Assembly: GCF_001266615.1 (NCBI RefSeq)
Contig: NZ_LGHZ01000022.1
Span: 37,150-101,149, forward strand
Length of the DNA: 64,000 bases
From: Kluyvera genomosp. 1
GTDB taxonomy: Bacteria; Pseudomonadota; Gammaproteobacteria; Enterobacterales; Enterobacteriaceae
Direction: 5' to 3'
In this document: piece by piece, positions 17,349 to 26,925 of the stretch
Position numbering within the stretch: the stretch's first letter is position 1
How the letters are laid out: every line of letters starts with the position of its first letter
Position numbers and translations under genes: made by a program
The notes under the pieces: generated by a model
Seen by the model: only the letters and a program-made list of their open reading frames with translations
Databases searched by the model: none
What the model was told of the DNA's origin: nothing

Positions 17349-18335
17349 TCAGAAGATTTTTGAGAACTTATCAATATTGCTGGCATCGTAGACGAACGGC
17401 TCAGACATCGCGCCGCTGCCGTCAGCATCCAACTTCACTTTGCCCAGTTTGCCCATGCTGGCTTCGGTTTTCGTGGCGGATCCTTTGACCAGATCATCGG
17501 CAAGATAGGTAGCGGCGTAGCCCAGATCGATGGGGTTCCAGATGGCGAAACTTTTGCTGGCACCGGACTTGATTGCGCCCGCCATTTCAGACGGTAGCCC
17601 CAGCCCGGTGACGTACACTTTGCCGATTTTGCCCTGGTCTTTTACCGCCTGTGCGGCAGCGACAATGCCGACGGACGAGGGTGAAACGATGACTTTCAGA
17701 TCGGGATAGGATTTCAGCAGGCCAACCGCTTCGCGGTAGCTTTTATCTGACAGATCGTCGCCATAGGCTACGGTCACCAGATTAATTGACGGGTAGTTCG
17801 GTAATACTTTCTTCATCTCGGCAATCCAGATGTTCTGGTTGGTCGAGGTTGGCGTGGCGCTGAGGATGGCGACATCCCCCTTATCCACGTTCAGCGCTTT
17901 GAGCGCATCGGCAGCCAGCTTGACGTTGGTTTCGCCAATAAGCTGGTTGTTTGATGGATTCAGGTGGATCTGACGCCCGCCGGCGGCGACGCCGGAGTCC
18001 CATGACACGACTTTAATGCCACGCTGCATGGCTTTTTTCAGCACCGGGACGACCGCATCGGGATCGTTGGCGGAAATAGCGATCGCATCGACACCCTGGG
18101 CGATCAACCCGTTAAGCACTTCGATCTGTGCTTCGGCAGTGGTGGTAGTGGGGCCAGTATAAATGACTTTAACATCTCCTAACTCTTTGGCAGCCTCCTG
18201 AGCGCCGACGTTTGCGGCCTCAAAGAATCCATTGCCTAATGACTTTGCCACCAGGGCAATTTTCACTTCAGCTAAAGCGGAACCGGACAACGCCAGGGCG
18301 GCAACGGTGAGGATGAAGCTTGCTTTTATTTTCAT
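17349..18335 (-). CDS. Rhamnose ABC transporter periplasmic substrate-binding protein (RhaS-type)
   Basis: 328 aa with a Sec signal peptide (SFILTVAALALSGSALA, residues 6-22). It is a type-I periplasmic binding protein of the ribose/rhamnose family: VKIALVAKSLGNGFFEAANVGAQEAA at the mature start, DAIAISANDPDAV, and KVVSWDSGVAAGGRQIHLNPS lining the sugar site. It delivers sugar to the adjacent permeases. Context within rhaBAD makes L-rhamnose the likely ligand. The rhizobial name rhaS is not used because it collides with the AraC-type activator. Confidence 0.88.
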   Translation of the reverse strand: MKIKASFILTVAALALSGSALAEVKIALVAKSLGNGFFEAANVGAQEAAKELGDVKVIYTGPTTTTAEAQIEVLNGLIAQGVDAIAISANDPDAVVPVLKKAMQRGIKVVSWDSGVAAGGRQIHLNPSNNQLIGETNVKLAADALKALNVDKGDVAILSATPTSTNQNIWIAEMKKVLPNYPSINLVTVAYGDDLSDKSYREAVGLLKSYPDLKVIVSPSSVGIVAAAQAVKDQGKIGKVYVTGLGLPSEMAGAIKSGASKSFAIWNPIDLGYAATYLADDLVKGSATKTEASMGKLGKVKLDADGSGAMSEPFVYDASNIDKFSKIF

Positions 18336-18387
18336 TGCTTGTACTCCACGGTTTTGAGTTAGTTGGTTTGCAGGTAACAGAATTTTT

Positions 18388-18413
18388 CCCCTGCGGATCG
18401 TTGCCCGCAGGGG
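18388..18413. repeat. Intergenic hairpin between rhaD and the binding-protein gene
   Basis: CCCCTGCGG (18388-18396) and CCGCAGGGG (18405-18413) form a perfect 9-bp stem with an 8-nt loop. In the operon direction (minus) it is followed by an A-run, not a T-tract, so it is probably a stability or processing structure rather than a terminator. On the plus strand it is preceded by a T-run. Confidence 0.65.
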
Positions 18414-18426
18414 TTATGCGATGTTC

Positions 18427-19257
18427 TTACTTGTACAGATTTAACGCGCTGGCCATCGGGGTCACGCCAAAGCGCTGGCCGAGGGCAATCAGTTCTTGCT
18501 GGGTGATGGTCTGCTTCATGCCGCCCATCGAGTACACCTTCACCAGGACTTCGGCAGATTTTTCGGCGGTATCAATCAGACCGAAAGCCTCATCGAGCGT
18601 TGGACCGCTGCCAAAGACGCCGTGGAACGGCCACAGCACCAGGGAGTGCTGCTGCATCGAAACGGCGGTCGCCTGACCGATTTCATCGGTACCCGGTACC
18701 ATCCACGGCAGAATGCCGACGCCGTCGGGGAAGACCACCAGACACTCAGTGCTGCCCTCCCACAGTTTGCGGGTGAACAGCGCGCTGTCGTTTTCCAGCA
18801 CGTAGGTCAGCGCAATCAGGTTGGTAGCGTGGCAGTGCATGATCACGCGGTCTTTACCATCGGTCAGCTTGATACGTTCACAGTGTGACAGGAAATGCGC
18901 AGGCAGCTCGGAGGTTGGTACCGCTTCGTGAGTCAGCCCCCACAAAATATGGTAGCCCGCACCGTCGCTATCGACTTTCACTACGCCGAGATTTGCCGCG
19001 GGATCAAGCTGAACGTTACGGAAGAACTTACCGGAACCGGTCACGATAAACGGCGTATTAGCCAGCATTGGCATCGGCTGGCTCAGGGCGATATAGCGCG
19101 GTTTCGCGTGGAAATCGGCGGTGAATGGCGCGATATCGACCTCGTCCAGACGCAGGGTCAGGTTGCCGCCATTCCGCTCATCCCAACCTTTTAACCAGGC
19201 GTCGGAAGTGGCTTTGATCATCCCCTGGACGAACCAGGAATCGGTAATTTTCTGCAT
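18427..19257 (-). CDS. rhaD: Rhamnulose-1-phosphate aldolase
   Basis: 276 aa (E. coli 274). Class II aldolase that cleaves L-rhamnulose-1-phosphate to DHAP and L-lactaldehyde. [14 protein letters not shown] N-terminal loop, [15 protein letters not shown], and the zinc-binding [13 protein letters not shown] motif (HxH) followed by [10 protein letters not shown] are all present. Third gene of the rha operon. An unusually REP-rich gap separates it from rhaA. Confidence 0.97.
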   Translation of the reverse strand: MQKITDSWFVQGMIKATSDAWLKGWDERNGGNLTLRLDEVDIAPFTADFHAKPRYIALSQPMPMLANTPFIVTGSGKFFRNVQLDPAANLGVVKVDSDGAGYHILWGLTHEAVPTSELPAHFLSHCERIKLTDGKDRVIMHCHATNLIALTYVLENDSALFTRKLWEGSTECLVVFPDGVGILPWMVPGTDEIGQATAVSMQQHSLVLWPFHGVFGSGPTLDEAFGLIDTAEKSAEVLVKVYSMGGMKQTITQQELIALGQRFGVTPMASALNLYK

Positions 19258-19283
19258 AATCTTGTTGTCCTGTGTACTTTGAT

Positions 19284-19309
19284 GCCCGATGGCGCAGCGC
19301 CTATCGGGC
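19284..19309. repeat. REP-like palindrome between rhaD and rhaA
   Basis: GCCCGAT-GGCGC-a-GCGCC-t-ATCGGGC: twelve paired bases with a single bulged T. Confidence 0.8.
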
Positions 19310-19340
19310 TGGCAATGACTGTTATTGGTGTGGGTTTTCC

Positions 19341-19361
19341 CCTCTCCCTTTTAGGGAGAGG
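19341..19361. repeat. CCTCTCCCT/AGGGAGAGG palindrome between rhaD and rhaA
   Basis: A perfect 9-bp stem with a TTT loop, 30 bp from the preceding REP. Similar GGGAGAGG palindromes are common in enterobacterial intergenic DNA. Confidence 0.75.
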
Positions 19362-19372
19362 AGGAGGGTCAC

Positions 19373-20632
19373 TCACCCACGCTTGCTCAGAATCGCTTTC
19401 TCGTAGCCGCGCACGCTTTCCAGCCACTGGCTACCCGCCGGAGTGTCATTGCGCTGGCAGTACATTTCCCACACCGCCTGCCACGGCAGGCATTTCTGTT
19501 CTTCCAACAGTGCCAGACGGGCGGTGTAGTCGCCGGAGGCTTCCAGCTGGCGCAGCTCGGCGGTTGGCTCCAGCAGCGCGCGCAGCAAGGCTTTCTTCAT
19601 GTTGCGGGTGCCGATAACCCATGCGGCGATACGGTTGATAGAGGCGTCGAAGAAGTCGAGGCCAATGTGAACGCGGTCAAACAGGTCATGGCGGATGATT
19701 TCACTGGCGATGGCCTGGGTCTCATCATCCAGCAGCACCACGTGGTCGCTGTCCCAGCGCACGGGGCGGCTCACGTGCAGCAGCAGGCGAGGGACATACA
19801 GCATAGCGGCGGAGATTTTGTCGGAGATCACTTCAGTAGGGTGGAAGTGACCCGCATCCAGGCACAGTGCGGTTTGGCGGCTGGTGGCGTAACCCATATA
19901 GAATTCGTTAGAGCCGACGGTGTAGCTTTCCGCGCCGATACCGAACAGTTTGCTTTCCACCGCATCGATGTGGTGCGCCGGGTCGAGTTTTTCGCTGATC
20001 ACTTCATCCAGCGCGGCGGCCAGACGCCGGCGCGGTGCCAGACGGTCAACGGTGACATCTTTCATGCCGTCCGGGATCCAGATATTCATCACCGATGGCG
20101 TTCCTAACTGCTCGCCAAAATAGGCGGACACGCGGCGGCTGGCTTTACAGTGATCGATCCAGAACTGACGGATTTTTGGGTCGGCGTGGGACAGGGTAAA
20201 GCCATCTGCGCTCAGCGGGTGTGAGAAGCATGACGGGTTGAAATCGAGACCCAGCTTGTGTTTTTTCGCCCACTCCACCCAGTTTTTAAAGTGCTCTGGT
20301 TTGATTTGGTCACGTGCAACCGGGGTATCAGACTCCAGATAGATGGCATGCAGATTCAGACGCTTTGGCCCTGGGATCAGGCTCAGCGCCTGTTCCAGAT
20401 CGGCACGCAGCTCGGTGGCGTTACGCGCTTTTCCCGGATAGTTACCGGTCGCCTGGATCCCACCCGTTAAATTGCCTTCTGGATTTTCAAAACCCGCGAC
20501 GTCATCACCCTGCCAGCAGTGCATCGATACAGGTAAACGGTCGAGCTGGCGTAACGCTTCTTCGACGTCGATACCGACGGCGGCATAGCGCTGTTTCGCG
20601 AGTTCCCAAGCTTGGTCGAGTTGAGTGGTCAT
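19373..20632 (-). CDS. rhaA: L-rhamnose isomerase
   Basis: 419 aa, identical in length to E. coli RhaA. It converts L-rhamnose to L-rhamnulose with divalent metal. Near-identical blocks include [39 protein letters not shown], and the metal-site segments [12 protein letters not shown] and [15 protein letters not shown] chose the ATG at 20632, whose ATGA overlaps the rhaB stop, rather than the upstream ATG at 20638. Confidence 0.97.
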   Translation of the reverse strand: MTTQLDQAWELAKQRYAAVGIDVEEALRQLDRLPVSMHCWQGDDVAGFENPEGNLTGGIQATGNYPGKARNATELRADLEQALSLIPGPKRLNLHAIYLESDTPVARDQIKPEHFKNWVEWAKKHKLGLDFNPSCFSHPLSADGFTLSHADPKIRQFWIDHCKASRRVSAYFGEQLGTPSVMNIWIPDGMKDVTVDRLAPRRRLAAALDEVISEKLDPAHHIDAVESKLFGIGAESYTVGSNEFYMGYATSRQTALCLDAGHFHPTEVISDKISAAMLYVPRLLLHVSRPVRWDSDHVVLLDDETQAIASEIIRHDLFDRVHIGLDFFDASINRIAAWVIGTRNMKKALLRALLEPTAELRQLEASGDYTARLALLEEQKCLPWQAVWEMYCQRNDTPAGSQWLESVRGYEKAILSKRG

Positions 20633-22098
20633 GCGCAAAGCTCCTTTGTCTGTCGTTGTTGCTGAAACTGCGCAACATAGCGGGCAATTTCATGGTCTGG
20701 ATTAGGGGTAAAGGTGGTGAGACCGTAGTTTCCGGTGACCACCTTGCGGAAATCGTCAACGTTGGACAGTTCGTCCAGCGTCATTAATTGGATGCCGATG
20801 TTGCCGAGGGTGGAGGCCTCGATGGGGCCCGCCACCACGGTGATGCCGCAGGCGTCGGCGCACAGCTGGTTAAGCAGTTGGTTCTGGCAGCCGCCGCCAA
20901 CAATATGCAGCTGGTTAAAGGGCTTACCGCGTAACTGTGCCAGCTCGTTGAGTACGTCGGCGTAAAGCAGGGCGAGGCTATCGAAAATGCAGCGCGCGAG
21001 TTCAGCGGCGGTCTCGGGGACCGGCTGGGCGGTTTCACGGCAGGCGGCCTGAATTTCGGCGCTCATATTTTCTGGATTGATAAAGCGGTCATCGTTTGGC
21101 GTAATCAGGCTGCGGCAGGTCGGCAGCGCCGCCGTTTCGGCAATCAGCGCCTGTAGGTTACTGATGTTCTGCTCTTTCAGTACGCGCTGTAACAGCCACA
21201 GCCCCATGATGTTTTTCAGCACCCGGTAGCGGCCTTCAGCGCCGCCTTCGTTGGTGATGTTGGCGCGCTGCGCCTGTTCGCTGGTGTAGGGCTGTTTGCT
21301 TTCAAAGCCCATCAGTGACCAGGTGCCAGAAGAGAGATAGGCGGCGTCAACGCTCGCCAATGGTGAGGCAATGACGGCGCTGGCGGTGTCGTGGCTAGCA
21401 ACGGCAACCACCGGAATATGATTGCCCTGCGGGCAGATCCAATGCCCCACCACGTTGCCCGGATGCGTTGGTGTGCCAAACCACGATGCCGGTGCGCCGG
21501 TCCAGTTCAGCAGGTCTTCATCCCAGTTATCGCTGTCGATATTAATCAGCTGCGTGGTGGTGGCGTTGGTGTATTCCCAATTCATTTTGCCGGTCAGACG
21601 ATAGCCAAAGTAATCAGGGATCAGCAGCGCGTGAGCGGCCTGTGATACCAGCTCGGGCTGCTGTTCAACCAGCGCGCGCAGCTGGTAGAGCGTATTAAAC
21701 GGAAGAAATTGAATGCCGCTGCGACGGTATATTTCACCTTTGCCCAGCTGATCCATGGCGATAGCCATCACACCATCGGTGCGACCGTCGCGGTACGACA
21801 CGGGCAACCCGACCCGCTGGCCTTTTTTGTCCAGCAGCACGTAGTCCACGCCCCAGGTATCAATACCGATGCTGTCGATAAGAATGCCTTCCTCGCACAC
21901 TTTATTCAGGCCAGTGCGGATTTCGGCTTCCAGGCCGTCGATGTCCCAGGTCTCAAAACCGTCCTGTTTATGCAGGCTGTTTACGAAACGGTGGATTTCG
22001 CGCAGTGAAAGCGAACGCTGCTCGGCATCAAAACGCGCCAGCATTACACGTCCGCTTGAGGCGCCTAAATCGACGGCCACACAATGGCGAAAAGTCAT
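20629..22098 (-). CDS. rhaB: L-rhamnulokinase
   Basis: 489 aa, the E. coli length. FGGY-family kinase phosphorylating L-rhamnulose at O1. N-terminal [18 protein letters not shown] phosphate-binding segment, [24 protein letters not shown] (catalytic region) and the C-terminal [22 protein letters not shown] site are visible. The ATG at 22098 matches family N-termini. It is the first gene of the operon and lies downstream of a RhaS site and a CRP site. Confidence 0.97.
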   Translation of the reverse strand: MTFRHCVAVDLGASSGRVMLARFDAEQRSLSLREIHRFVNSLHKQDGFETWDIDGLEAEIRTGLNKVCEEGILIDSIGIDTWGVDYVLLDKKGQRVGLPVSYRDGRTDGVMAIAMDQLGKGEIYRRSGIQFLPFNTLYQLRALVEQQPELVSQAAHALLIPDYFGYRLTGKMNWEYTNATTTQLINIDSDNWDEDLLNWTGAPASWFGTPTHPGNVVGHWICPQGNHIPVVAVASHDTASAVIASPLASVDAAYLSSGTWSLMGFESKQPYTSEQAQRANITNEGGAEGRYRVLKNIMGLWLLQRVLKEQNISNLQALIAETAALPTCRSLITPNDDRFINPENMSAEIQAACRETAQPVPETAAELARCIFDSLALLYADVLNELAQLRGKPFNQLHIVGGGCQNQLLNQLCADACGITVVAGPIEASTLGNIGIQLMTLDELSNVDDFRKVVTGNYGLTTFTPNPDHEIARYVAQFQQQRQTKELCA

Positions 22099-22154
22099 GG
22101 TAAGAGTCCTTCTATGAGTCATTACCGCTCAGTCTAGAAAAAGGGCAAGAAGAC

Positions 22155-22271
22155 AACCTTCTCACTACTGACAGGCGAAATAGGGCGCTGGCAAGAAAGC
22201 AAAGATGAACGTGAGAGAGTTCACAAATTCCTGCGATGAGGCGGCGTTGAGGGGGTGTGATGGTGACCGCA
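22155..22271. promoter_or_regulatory. rhaBAD / rhaSR divergent control region (RhaS and CRP sites)
   Basis: ACCTTCTCACTACTGAC (22156-22172) and CTGGCAAGAAAGCAAAGAT (22188-22206) match the E. coli RhaS inverted half-sites as I remember them. Directly adjacent, CGTGA-gagagt-TCACA (22210-22225) is a near-consensus CRP site. A second weaker CRP-like site, TGTGA-tggtga-CCGCA (22256-22271), lies on the rhaSR side, as in E. coli. Confidence 0.75.
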
Positions 22272-22401
22272 TTTCCCGATCTTTCCGGCTGTTTCTTGAA
22301 AAAATGACCGGGTTTGCGCGCTTTGCTGTCAAAACGTCAAGGTCAGATCGGTCATCGGATATTACTATCCTGATAACTTTTCTCATCTGTCGGGAGTCGT
22401 T

Positions 22402-23238
22402 ATGACCGTACTACACAGCGTGGATTTCTTCTCATCAGGTAAGCTACCCGTCGCTATCGAACCACGACTTCCGCAGGCTGCATTTCCTGAGCATCACCAT
22501 GATTTCAATGAAATTGTTATTGTTGAACATGGGTCAGGTATTCACGTGTTTAATGGTCAGCCACATACTATTTGTGGTGGCACCGTTTGCTTTGTACGTG
22601 ACTTCGATCGACACCTGTATGAACACACCGATAATTTGTGCCTGACTAACGTGCTATATCGTGCGCCAGATGCCTTCCAGTTCTTGTCAGGTCTCCACAA
22701 ATTGCTGCCGCAGGAGCAGGACGGCCACTACCCTTCCCATTGGCGCGTAAACCAGAGCACGTTGCAGCAGGTCAGGGCGATTGTTAGCCAGATGGAAGAC
22801 GTGAAGGACAGTACCGATATGATGTCGCTGGCTAACCGCGAAATTCTGTTTATGCAGCTGTTGGTTCTGCTGCGTAAAGGCAGCCAGGAGCAGGGAGCGG
22901 AAGATAACGACGCGCGCCTGAACCAGCTGATGGCCTGGCTGGAGGAGCACTTTGCGCAAGAGGTGTGTTGGGAAGAGTTGGCGGAGAGCTTTTCGCTTTC
23001 TCTGCGTACGTTGCACCGCCAGCTGAAGCACTGTACCGGGCTGACGCCGCAGCGCTATCTCAATCGTTTACGCCTGATTAAAGCCCGCCATCTGCTGCGT
23101 CACAGCGATGATAGCGTCACTGATATTGCCTATCGCTGTGGGTTTGGCGACAGTAATCACTTCTCGACCCTGTTTCGCCGGGAATTTAACTGGTCACCTC
23201 GCGATATCCGCCAGGGCCGAGACACGATGCTTCAGTAA
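22402..23238 (+). CDS. rhaS: RhaS, AraC-family activator of rhaBAD and rhaT
   Basis: 278 aa. N-terminal cupin sensing domain ([18 protein letters not shown], residues 33-50) and C-terminal double helix-turn-helix ([14 protein letters not shown] then [25 protein letters not shown], about 195-260). It binds L-rhamnose and activates rhaBAD from the adjoining half-sites. A GGGAG ribosome site precedes the ATG. Confidence 0.96.
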   Translation: MTVLHSVDFFSSGKLPVAIEPRLPQAAFPEHHHDFNEIVIVEHGSGIHVFNGQPHTICGGTVCFVRDFDRHLYEHTDNLCLTNVLYRAPDAFQFLSGLHKLLPQEQDGHYPSHWRVNQSTLQQVRAIVSQMEDVKDSTDMMSLANREILFMQLLVLLRKGSQEQGAEDNDARLNQLMAWLEEHFAQEVCWEELAESFSLSLRTLHRQLKHCTGLTPQRYLNRLRLIKARHLLRHSDDSVTDIAYRCGFGDSNHFSTLFRREFNWSPRDIRQGRDTMLQ

Positions 23239-23309
23239 CGCGAAGATAATCACCGTTTTTTACCTCAAAACGGCTAATAATAAAGAGTTGTTAGCCGTGA
23301 GGTATCCGC

Positions 23310-24158
23310 GTGTCAGGTCAGCTTATTCTTCGAAAAACCGACTTTTTTGCCAGCCCGACGCAGGCCGTCGCGGTGGCAGACCGCTATCCGCAAAATGTCT
23401 TTGCCGAACACACCCATGATTTTTGCGAGCTGGTGATGGTCTGGCGCGGCAATGGACTACACATCCTTAACGACCGTCCTTACCGCATTACCCGCGGCGA
23501 TCTCTTCTACATACGCGCCGAAGACAAACACTCCTACGCCTCCGTTAACGATCTGGTTTTGCAGAATATTATCTACTGCCCCGAGCGTTTAAAGCTCAAC
23601 GTTGACTGGGTTTCGCACATTCCGGGTCTACACGGCTCGCACTGGGCGCCGCACTGGCGTATTGGCAGCACCGGCATGGCCCAGGCGCGGCAGATTATGA
23701 CCCAACTGGAGCAAGAGAGCCGTAAAGATGACGCGCTGGCCAATGAGATGTCTGAGTTGTTATTTGCTCAGCTGGTGGTGTGTCTGACTCGCTACCGTTA
23801 TGCCACGGATAATCAGGCGGCGACGCAGAGCGAAGCGCTGCTGGATAAACTGCTGACGGTGTTGGCCGGCAGTCTTAATCGGCCGTTTGTGCTGGATACT
23901 TTCTGTGAACAGCAAGGCTGCAGTGAGCGCGCGCTTCGCCAGCAATTCCGAAGCCAAACCGGGATGACGGTGAATCACTATCTGCGCCAGCTACGGATTT
24001 GCCATGCGCAGTATCTGTTACAGCACACCGAAATGCTGATTGGTGAAGTCGCCATGCAGTGCGGTTTTGAAGACAGTAACTATTTTTCCGTGGTGTTTAA
24101 CCGCGAAATCGGCGTCACGCCGGGACAATGGCGGCAACGCAGTCGCATTGCCGCCTGA
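23310..24158 (+). CDS. rhaR: RhaR, AraC-family activator of rhaSR
   Basis: 282 aa, the same length as E. coli RhaR. Start is GTG 23310 with GAGG 7 nt upstream. The sensing domain has [19 protein letters not shown] (residues 29-47) and the DNA-binding domain ends with [22 protein letters not shown]. It activates its own operon in response to rhamnose. Its stop lies five bases from the stop of convergent rhaT. Confidence 0.95.
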   Translation: MSGQLILRKTDFFASPTQAVAVADRYPQNVFAEHTHDFCELVMVWRGNGLHILNDRPYRITRGDLFYIRAEDKHSYASVNDLVLQNIIYCPERLKLNVDWVSHIPGLHGSHWAPHWRIGSTGMAQARQIMTQLEQESRKDDALANEMSELLFAQLVVCLTRYRYATDNQAATQSEALLDKLLTVLAGSLNRPFVLDTFCEQQGCSERALRQQFRSQTGMTVNHYLRQLRICHAQYLLQHTEMLIGEVAMQCGFEDSNYFSVVFNREIGVTPGQWRQRSRIAA

Positions 24159-24163
24159 GAGAC

Positions 24164-25198
24164 TTAACTGGCCATTCCTAAGCCCACAATGTTGGCCGCG
24201 ATGATAATCACCACGCAGCCCAGACTCAGCACGCTGACAGGGCGTCTGCCCGCATTTTTCCACTCTTTCAATACCAGGCCGACTAAACCGCCGCACAGCA
24301 CGTAGAAGCTCATGTGCAGCATCCAGCTCATGTAGTCATACTGCGCGGGAATACTGGCGTGGCCCCAGGCGTAGAAAAAGAACTGGAGATACCACATTAA
24401 CCCGCCTAGCGCCGACAGCAGAATGTTGCTGACGATAAGCGTTTTTGCCAGCGAGAAGTCTGCTTTTATCGACAAGTTTTTGACTTTTGCCAGACGGATA
24501 AAACAGAAGCCCAGATTGACCAGTGCGCCGCCGCCCATAATGACCACATAGCTAGGTAAGGCGGTATACAGGGGATCGACGCCTAATGCGGCTGCGGCCT
24601 CATGCATCGGTTTGGCGGCGTTCATTGCAAAGGACATCCCGGCGGAGAAGATGCCGCATATGACGGCCAGCACCAGGCCTTTCTTCAGATTAAACTCTTC
24701 CGCTTTAATCCCCATTTTGCGTTCTTTTAGCTGGCCAGCCCGCGTCACAATACTGACGCCGATGACGGCAACCAACACGCCGAGCAGCGTCATCTGGCCG
24801 CCTTTAGTGTGGATAAGCACGCCAAACTGGCCGTTAATGATCGGGGTGAGCAGCGTACCAACAATCAGCGTAATGCCAATGGCAATACCGATCCCCATCG
24901 ACATGCCGAGATAGCGCATGGTCAGGCCATAGTTAATATTACCCACTCCCCACATAGCGCCGAATAAGAATACCGGCAGGAGCGTTGAAGCACTAAATGA
25001 TTGGTAGTAAGCCCAAAAATCGGGCAGCAGCAGGGCGCTGATAGTCCAGGGAAGCAGTATCCATGAGACGATTCCACCAATCGACCACATGGTTTCCCAT
25101 GACCAATTCTGAACTTTTTTGAACGGGGCATAGAAACAGGCTGCACTGGCCGCACCTATCAAATGCCATAAAATACCCATCGTAATTGCATGGTTCAT
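24164..25198 (-). CDS. rhaT: L-rhamnose/proton symporter
   Basis: 344 aa, ten hydrophobic segments, nearly identical to E. coli RhaT ([52 protein letters not shown]). I chose the ATG giving MNHAITMG, which yields the family length; an in-frame ATG five codons upstream is possible. With the ABC importer at 13.7-18.3 kb this makes a second rhamnose uptake route. Confidence 0.96.
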   Translation of the reverse strand: MNHAITMGILWHLIGAASAACFYAPFKKVQNWSWETMWSIGGIVSWILLPWTISALLLPDFWAYYQSFSASTLLPVFLFGAMWGVGNINYGLTMRYLGMSMGIGIAIGITLIVGTLLTPIINGQFGVLIHTKGGQMTLLGVLVAVIGVSIVTRAGQLKERKMGIKAEEFNLKKGLVLAVICGIFSAGMSFAMNAAKPMHEAAAALGVDPLYTALPSYVVIMGGGALVNLGFCFIRLAKVKNLSIKADFSLAKTLIVSNILLSALGGLMWYLQFFFYAWGHASIPAQYDYMSWMLHMSFYVLCGGLVGLVLKEWKNAGRRPVSVLSLGCVVIIIAANIVGLGMAS

Positions 25199-25487
25199 TA
25201 CTTTTATCCTCATCCATTTTTATCGTACTAATCGTCTTCCAACGGGATGAGTGTAAAAATTAGTCAATTTTTTGACCTTCCGGTCGTTGCCATTCTGGAG
25301 TGAATACTGGCAGCCAACGGTGCAATCGGCTGTTCTTCCTCACAAAATGCCAACCATAACGCTTGGTTATATCCTTATAAAAACTACGGCATTGATAATC
25401 ATTTTCAATATCATTTAATTAACTATAATGAACCAACTGATTACGCGGCGTTTACAGGTTTGCCGCCCGACAATAATGGAGATGATT
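25199..25487. promoter_or_regulatory. rhaT-sodA intergenic region with Fur box
   Basis: 289 bp holding the divergent rhaT and sodA promoters. GATAATCATTTTCAATATC at 25394-25412 is a good Fur-box match, expected for sodA, which Fur represses with iron. I could not place a SoxS box by eye. Confidence 0.65.
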
Positions 25488-26108
25488 ATGAGCTATACCC
25501 TGCCATCACTGCCTTATGCGTACGATGCCCTGGAACCGCACTTCGACAAACAGACGATGGAAATCCATCACAGCAAACACCACCAGGCTTACGTCAACAA
25601 CGCTAACGCAGCGCTGGAAAGCCTGCCGGAGTTCGCTTCCCTGTCTGCGGAAGAACTGATCGCGAAACTGGATCAACTGCCGGCGGATAAGAAAACCGTT
25701 CTGCGCAACAACGCAGGTGGCCACGCTAACCACAGCTTCTTCTGGAAAGGCCTGAAAAAAGGCACCACCCTGCAGGGTGACCTGAAAGCCGCTATCGAGC
25801 GTGACTTCGGTTCTGTTGATAACTTCAAAGCTGAATTCGAAAAAGCAGCAGCGACCCGTTTCGGCTCCGGCTGGGCGTGGCTGGTGCTGAAAGGCGACAA
25901 ACTGGCTGTTGTTTCGACTGCTAACCAGGATTCCCCGCTGATGGGTGAAGCGGTTTCTGGCGCATCCGGTTTCCCAATCGTGGGTCTGGACGTGTGGGAG
26001 CACGCTTACTACCTGAAATTCCAGAACCGTCGTCCGGACTACATCAAAGAGTTCTGGAACGTGGTGAACTGGGACGAAGCCGCGGCACGTTTCGCTGCTA
26101 AAAAATAA
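25488..26108 (+). CDS. sodA: Manganese superoxide dismutase
   Basis: 206 aa. It dismutates superoxide in the cytoplasm. Mn ligands: His of [12 protein letters not shown] (near residue 27), His of [10 protein letters not shown] (81), and Asp/His of [20 protein letters not shown] (168/172). The ATG at 25488 gives the canonical [14 protein letters not shown] terminus; the preceding open frame is leader. Strong codon bias fits high expression. Confidence 0.98.
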   Translation: MSYTLPSLPYAYDALEPHFDKQTMEIHHSKHHQAYVNNANAALESLPEFASLSAEELIAKLDQLPADKKTVLRNNAGGHANHSFFWKGLKKGTTLQGDLKAAIERDFGSVDNFKAEFEKAAATRFGSGWAWLVLKGDKLAVVSTANQDSPLMGEAVSGASGFPIVGLDVWEHAYYLKFQNRRPDYIKEFWNVVNWDEAAARFAAKK

Positions 26109-26129
26109 TTTGCATTGCCGGTCTGTAGA

Positions 26130-26155
26130 AGCGAGTCTGATGGCTCGCTTTTTTT
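26130..26155 (+). terminator. sodA terminator
   Basis: AGCGAG-tctgatgg-CTCGCT followed by seven T, ending 23 bp before the yiiM start. Confidence 0.8.
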
Positions 26156-26177
26156 GTATCCGCGTAAGGAGCAGCAG

Positions 26178-26852
26178 ATGCATTATCCGGTTGACGTGTT
26201 TATTGGCACAATCCGCGACTACGACGGTAGCCGCCCTAGTGCCATCGCTAAAGTACAAATCGATGGTGAGCTGGATCTCACCGATTTGGGCCTACAGGGC
26301 GATGAACAGGCCGAAAAGAAAATTCACGGCGGCCCTGACCGCGCGCTATGCCATTATCCCCGCGAACATTATGCCGAATGGGCACGAGATTTCCCTGAGC
26401 AGGCGGCTTTATTCTATGCCCCGGCATTTGGGGAAAATCTGTCGACGGAAGGGATGACCGAACACAATGTGTTTATCGGTGACATCTACCGCTGGGGGGA
26501 AACGCTCATCCAGGTCACTCAACCGCGCTCTCCCTGCTTTAAGCTTAACTACCATTTTGCCATCAGCGACATGGCGTCGATTATGCAAAACAGCGGCAAA
26601 ACGGGCTGGCTGTATCGGGTGATTGCGCCGGGCAAGGTGTCCAGCGATGCGCCCTTGGAACTGGTATCGCGTTTGAGCGATGTGTCGGTGCATGAGGCGG
26701 GGGTGATTGCCTGGTCGATGCCGTTTGATGATGACCAGTATCATCGCCTGTTGAGCGCCGCTGGGCTGTCGGCGAGCTGGAGCAGAACGATGCAAAAACG
26801 CCGTATAAGCGGCAAGATTGAAGATAATTCCCGAAGACTATGGGGTAAATAG
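26178..26852 (+). CDS. yiiM: MOSC-domain protein YiiM (6-N-hydroxylaminopurine resistance)
   Basis: 224 aa, as in E. coli. MOSC domain with HGGPDRALCHYPREHYAEW (residues 47-65) and the conserved cysteine in QPRSPCFKLN, the putative sulfur/molybdenum-cofactor ligand. YiiM, like YcbX, detoxifies hydroxylated purine bases. The ATG at 26178 follows AAGGAG. kdgT, which lies between sodA and yiiM in E. coli, is absent. Confidence 0.93.
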   Translation: MHYPVDVFIGTIRDYDGSRPSAIAKVQIDGELDLTDLGLQGDEQAEKKIHGGPDRALCHYPREHYAEWARDFPEQAALFYAPAFGENLSTEGMTEHNVFIGDIYRWGETLIQVTQPRSPCFKLNYHFAISDMASIMQNSGKTGWLYRVIAPGKVSSDAPLELVSRLSDVSVHEAGVIAWSMPFDDDQYHRLLSAAGLSASWSRTMQKRRISGKIEDNSRRLWGK

Positions 26853-26894
26853 GCGGAGATCGCCCAACGCTAACGTTGGTGAGAGAACAAAAAA

Positions 26895-26925
26895 ATCGGC
26901 CTGCTTACGCAGGCCGATATTATTT
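26895..26925. terminator. Terminator between yiiM and cpxA
   Basis: ATCGGCCTGC-TTAC-GCAGGCCGAT, a 10-bp stem with flanking A-run and T-rich tail; usable from both sides. Confidence 0.85.

Noticed and set aside
22165..22405. Short frames in the rhaB-rhaS gap
   Set aside because: They cover the RhaS and CRP sites and have no ribosome-binding site.
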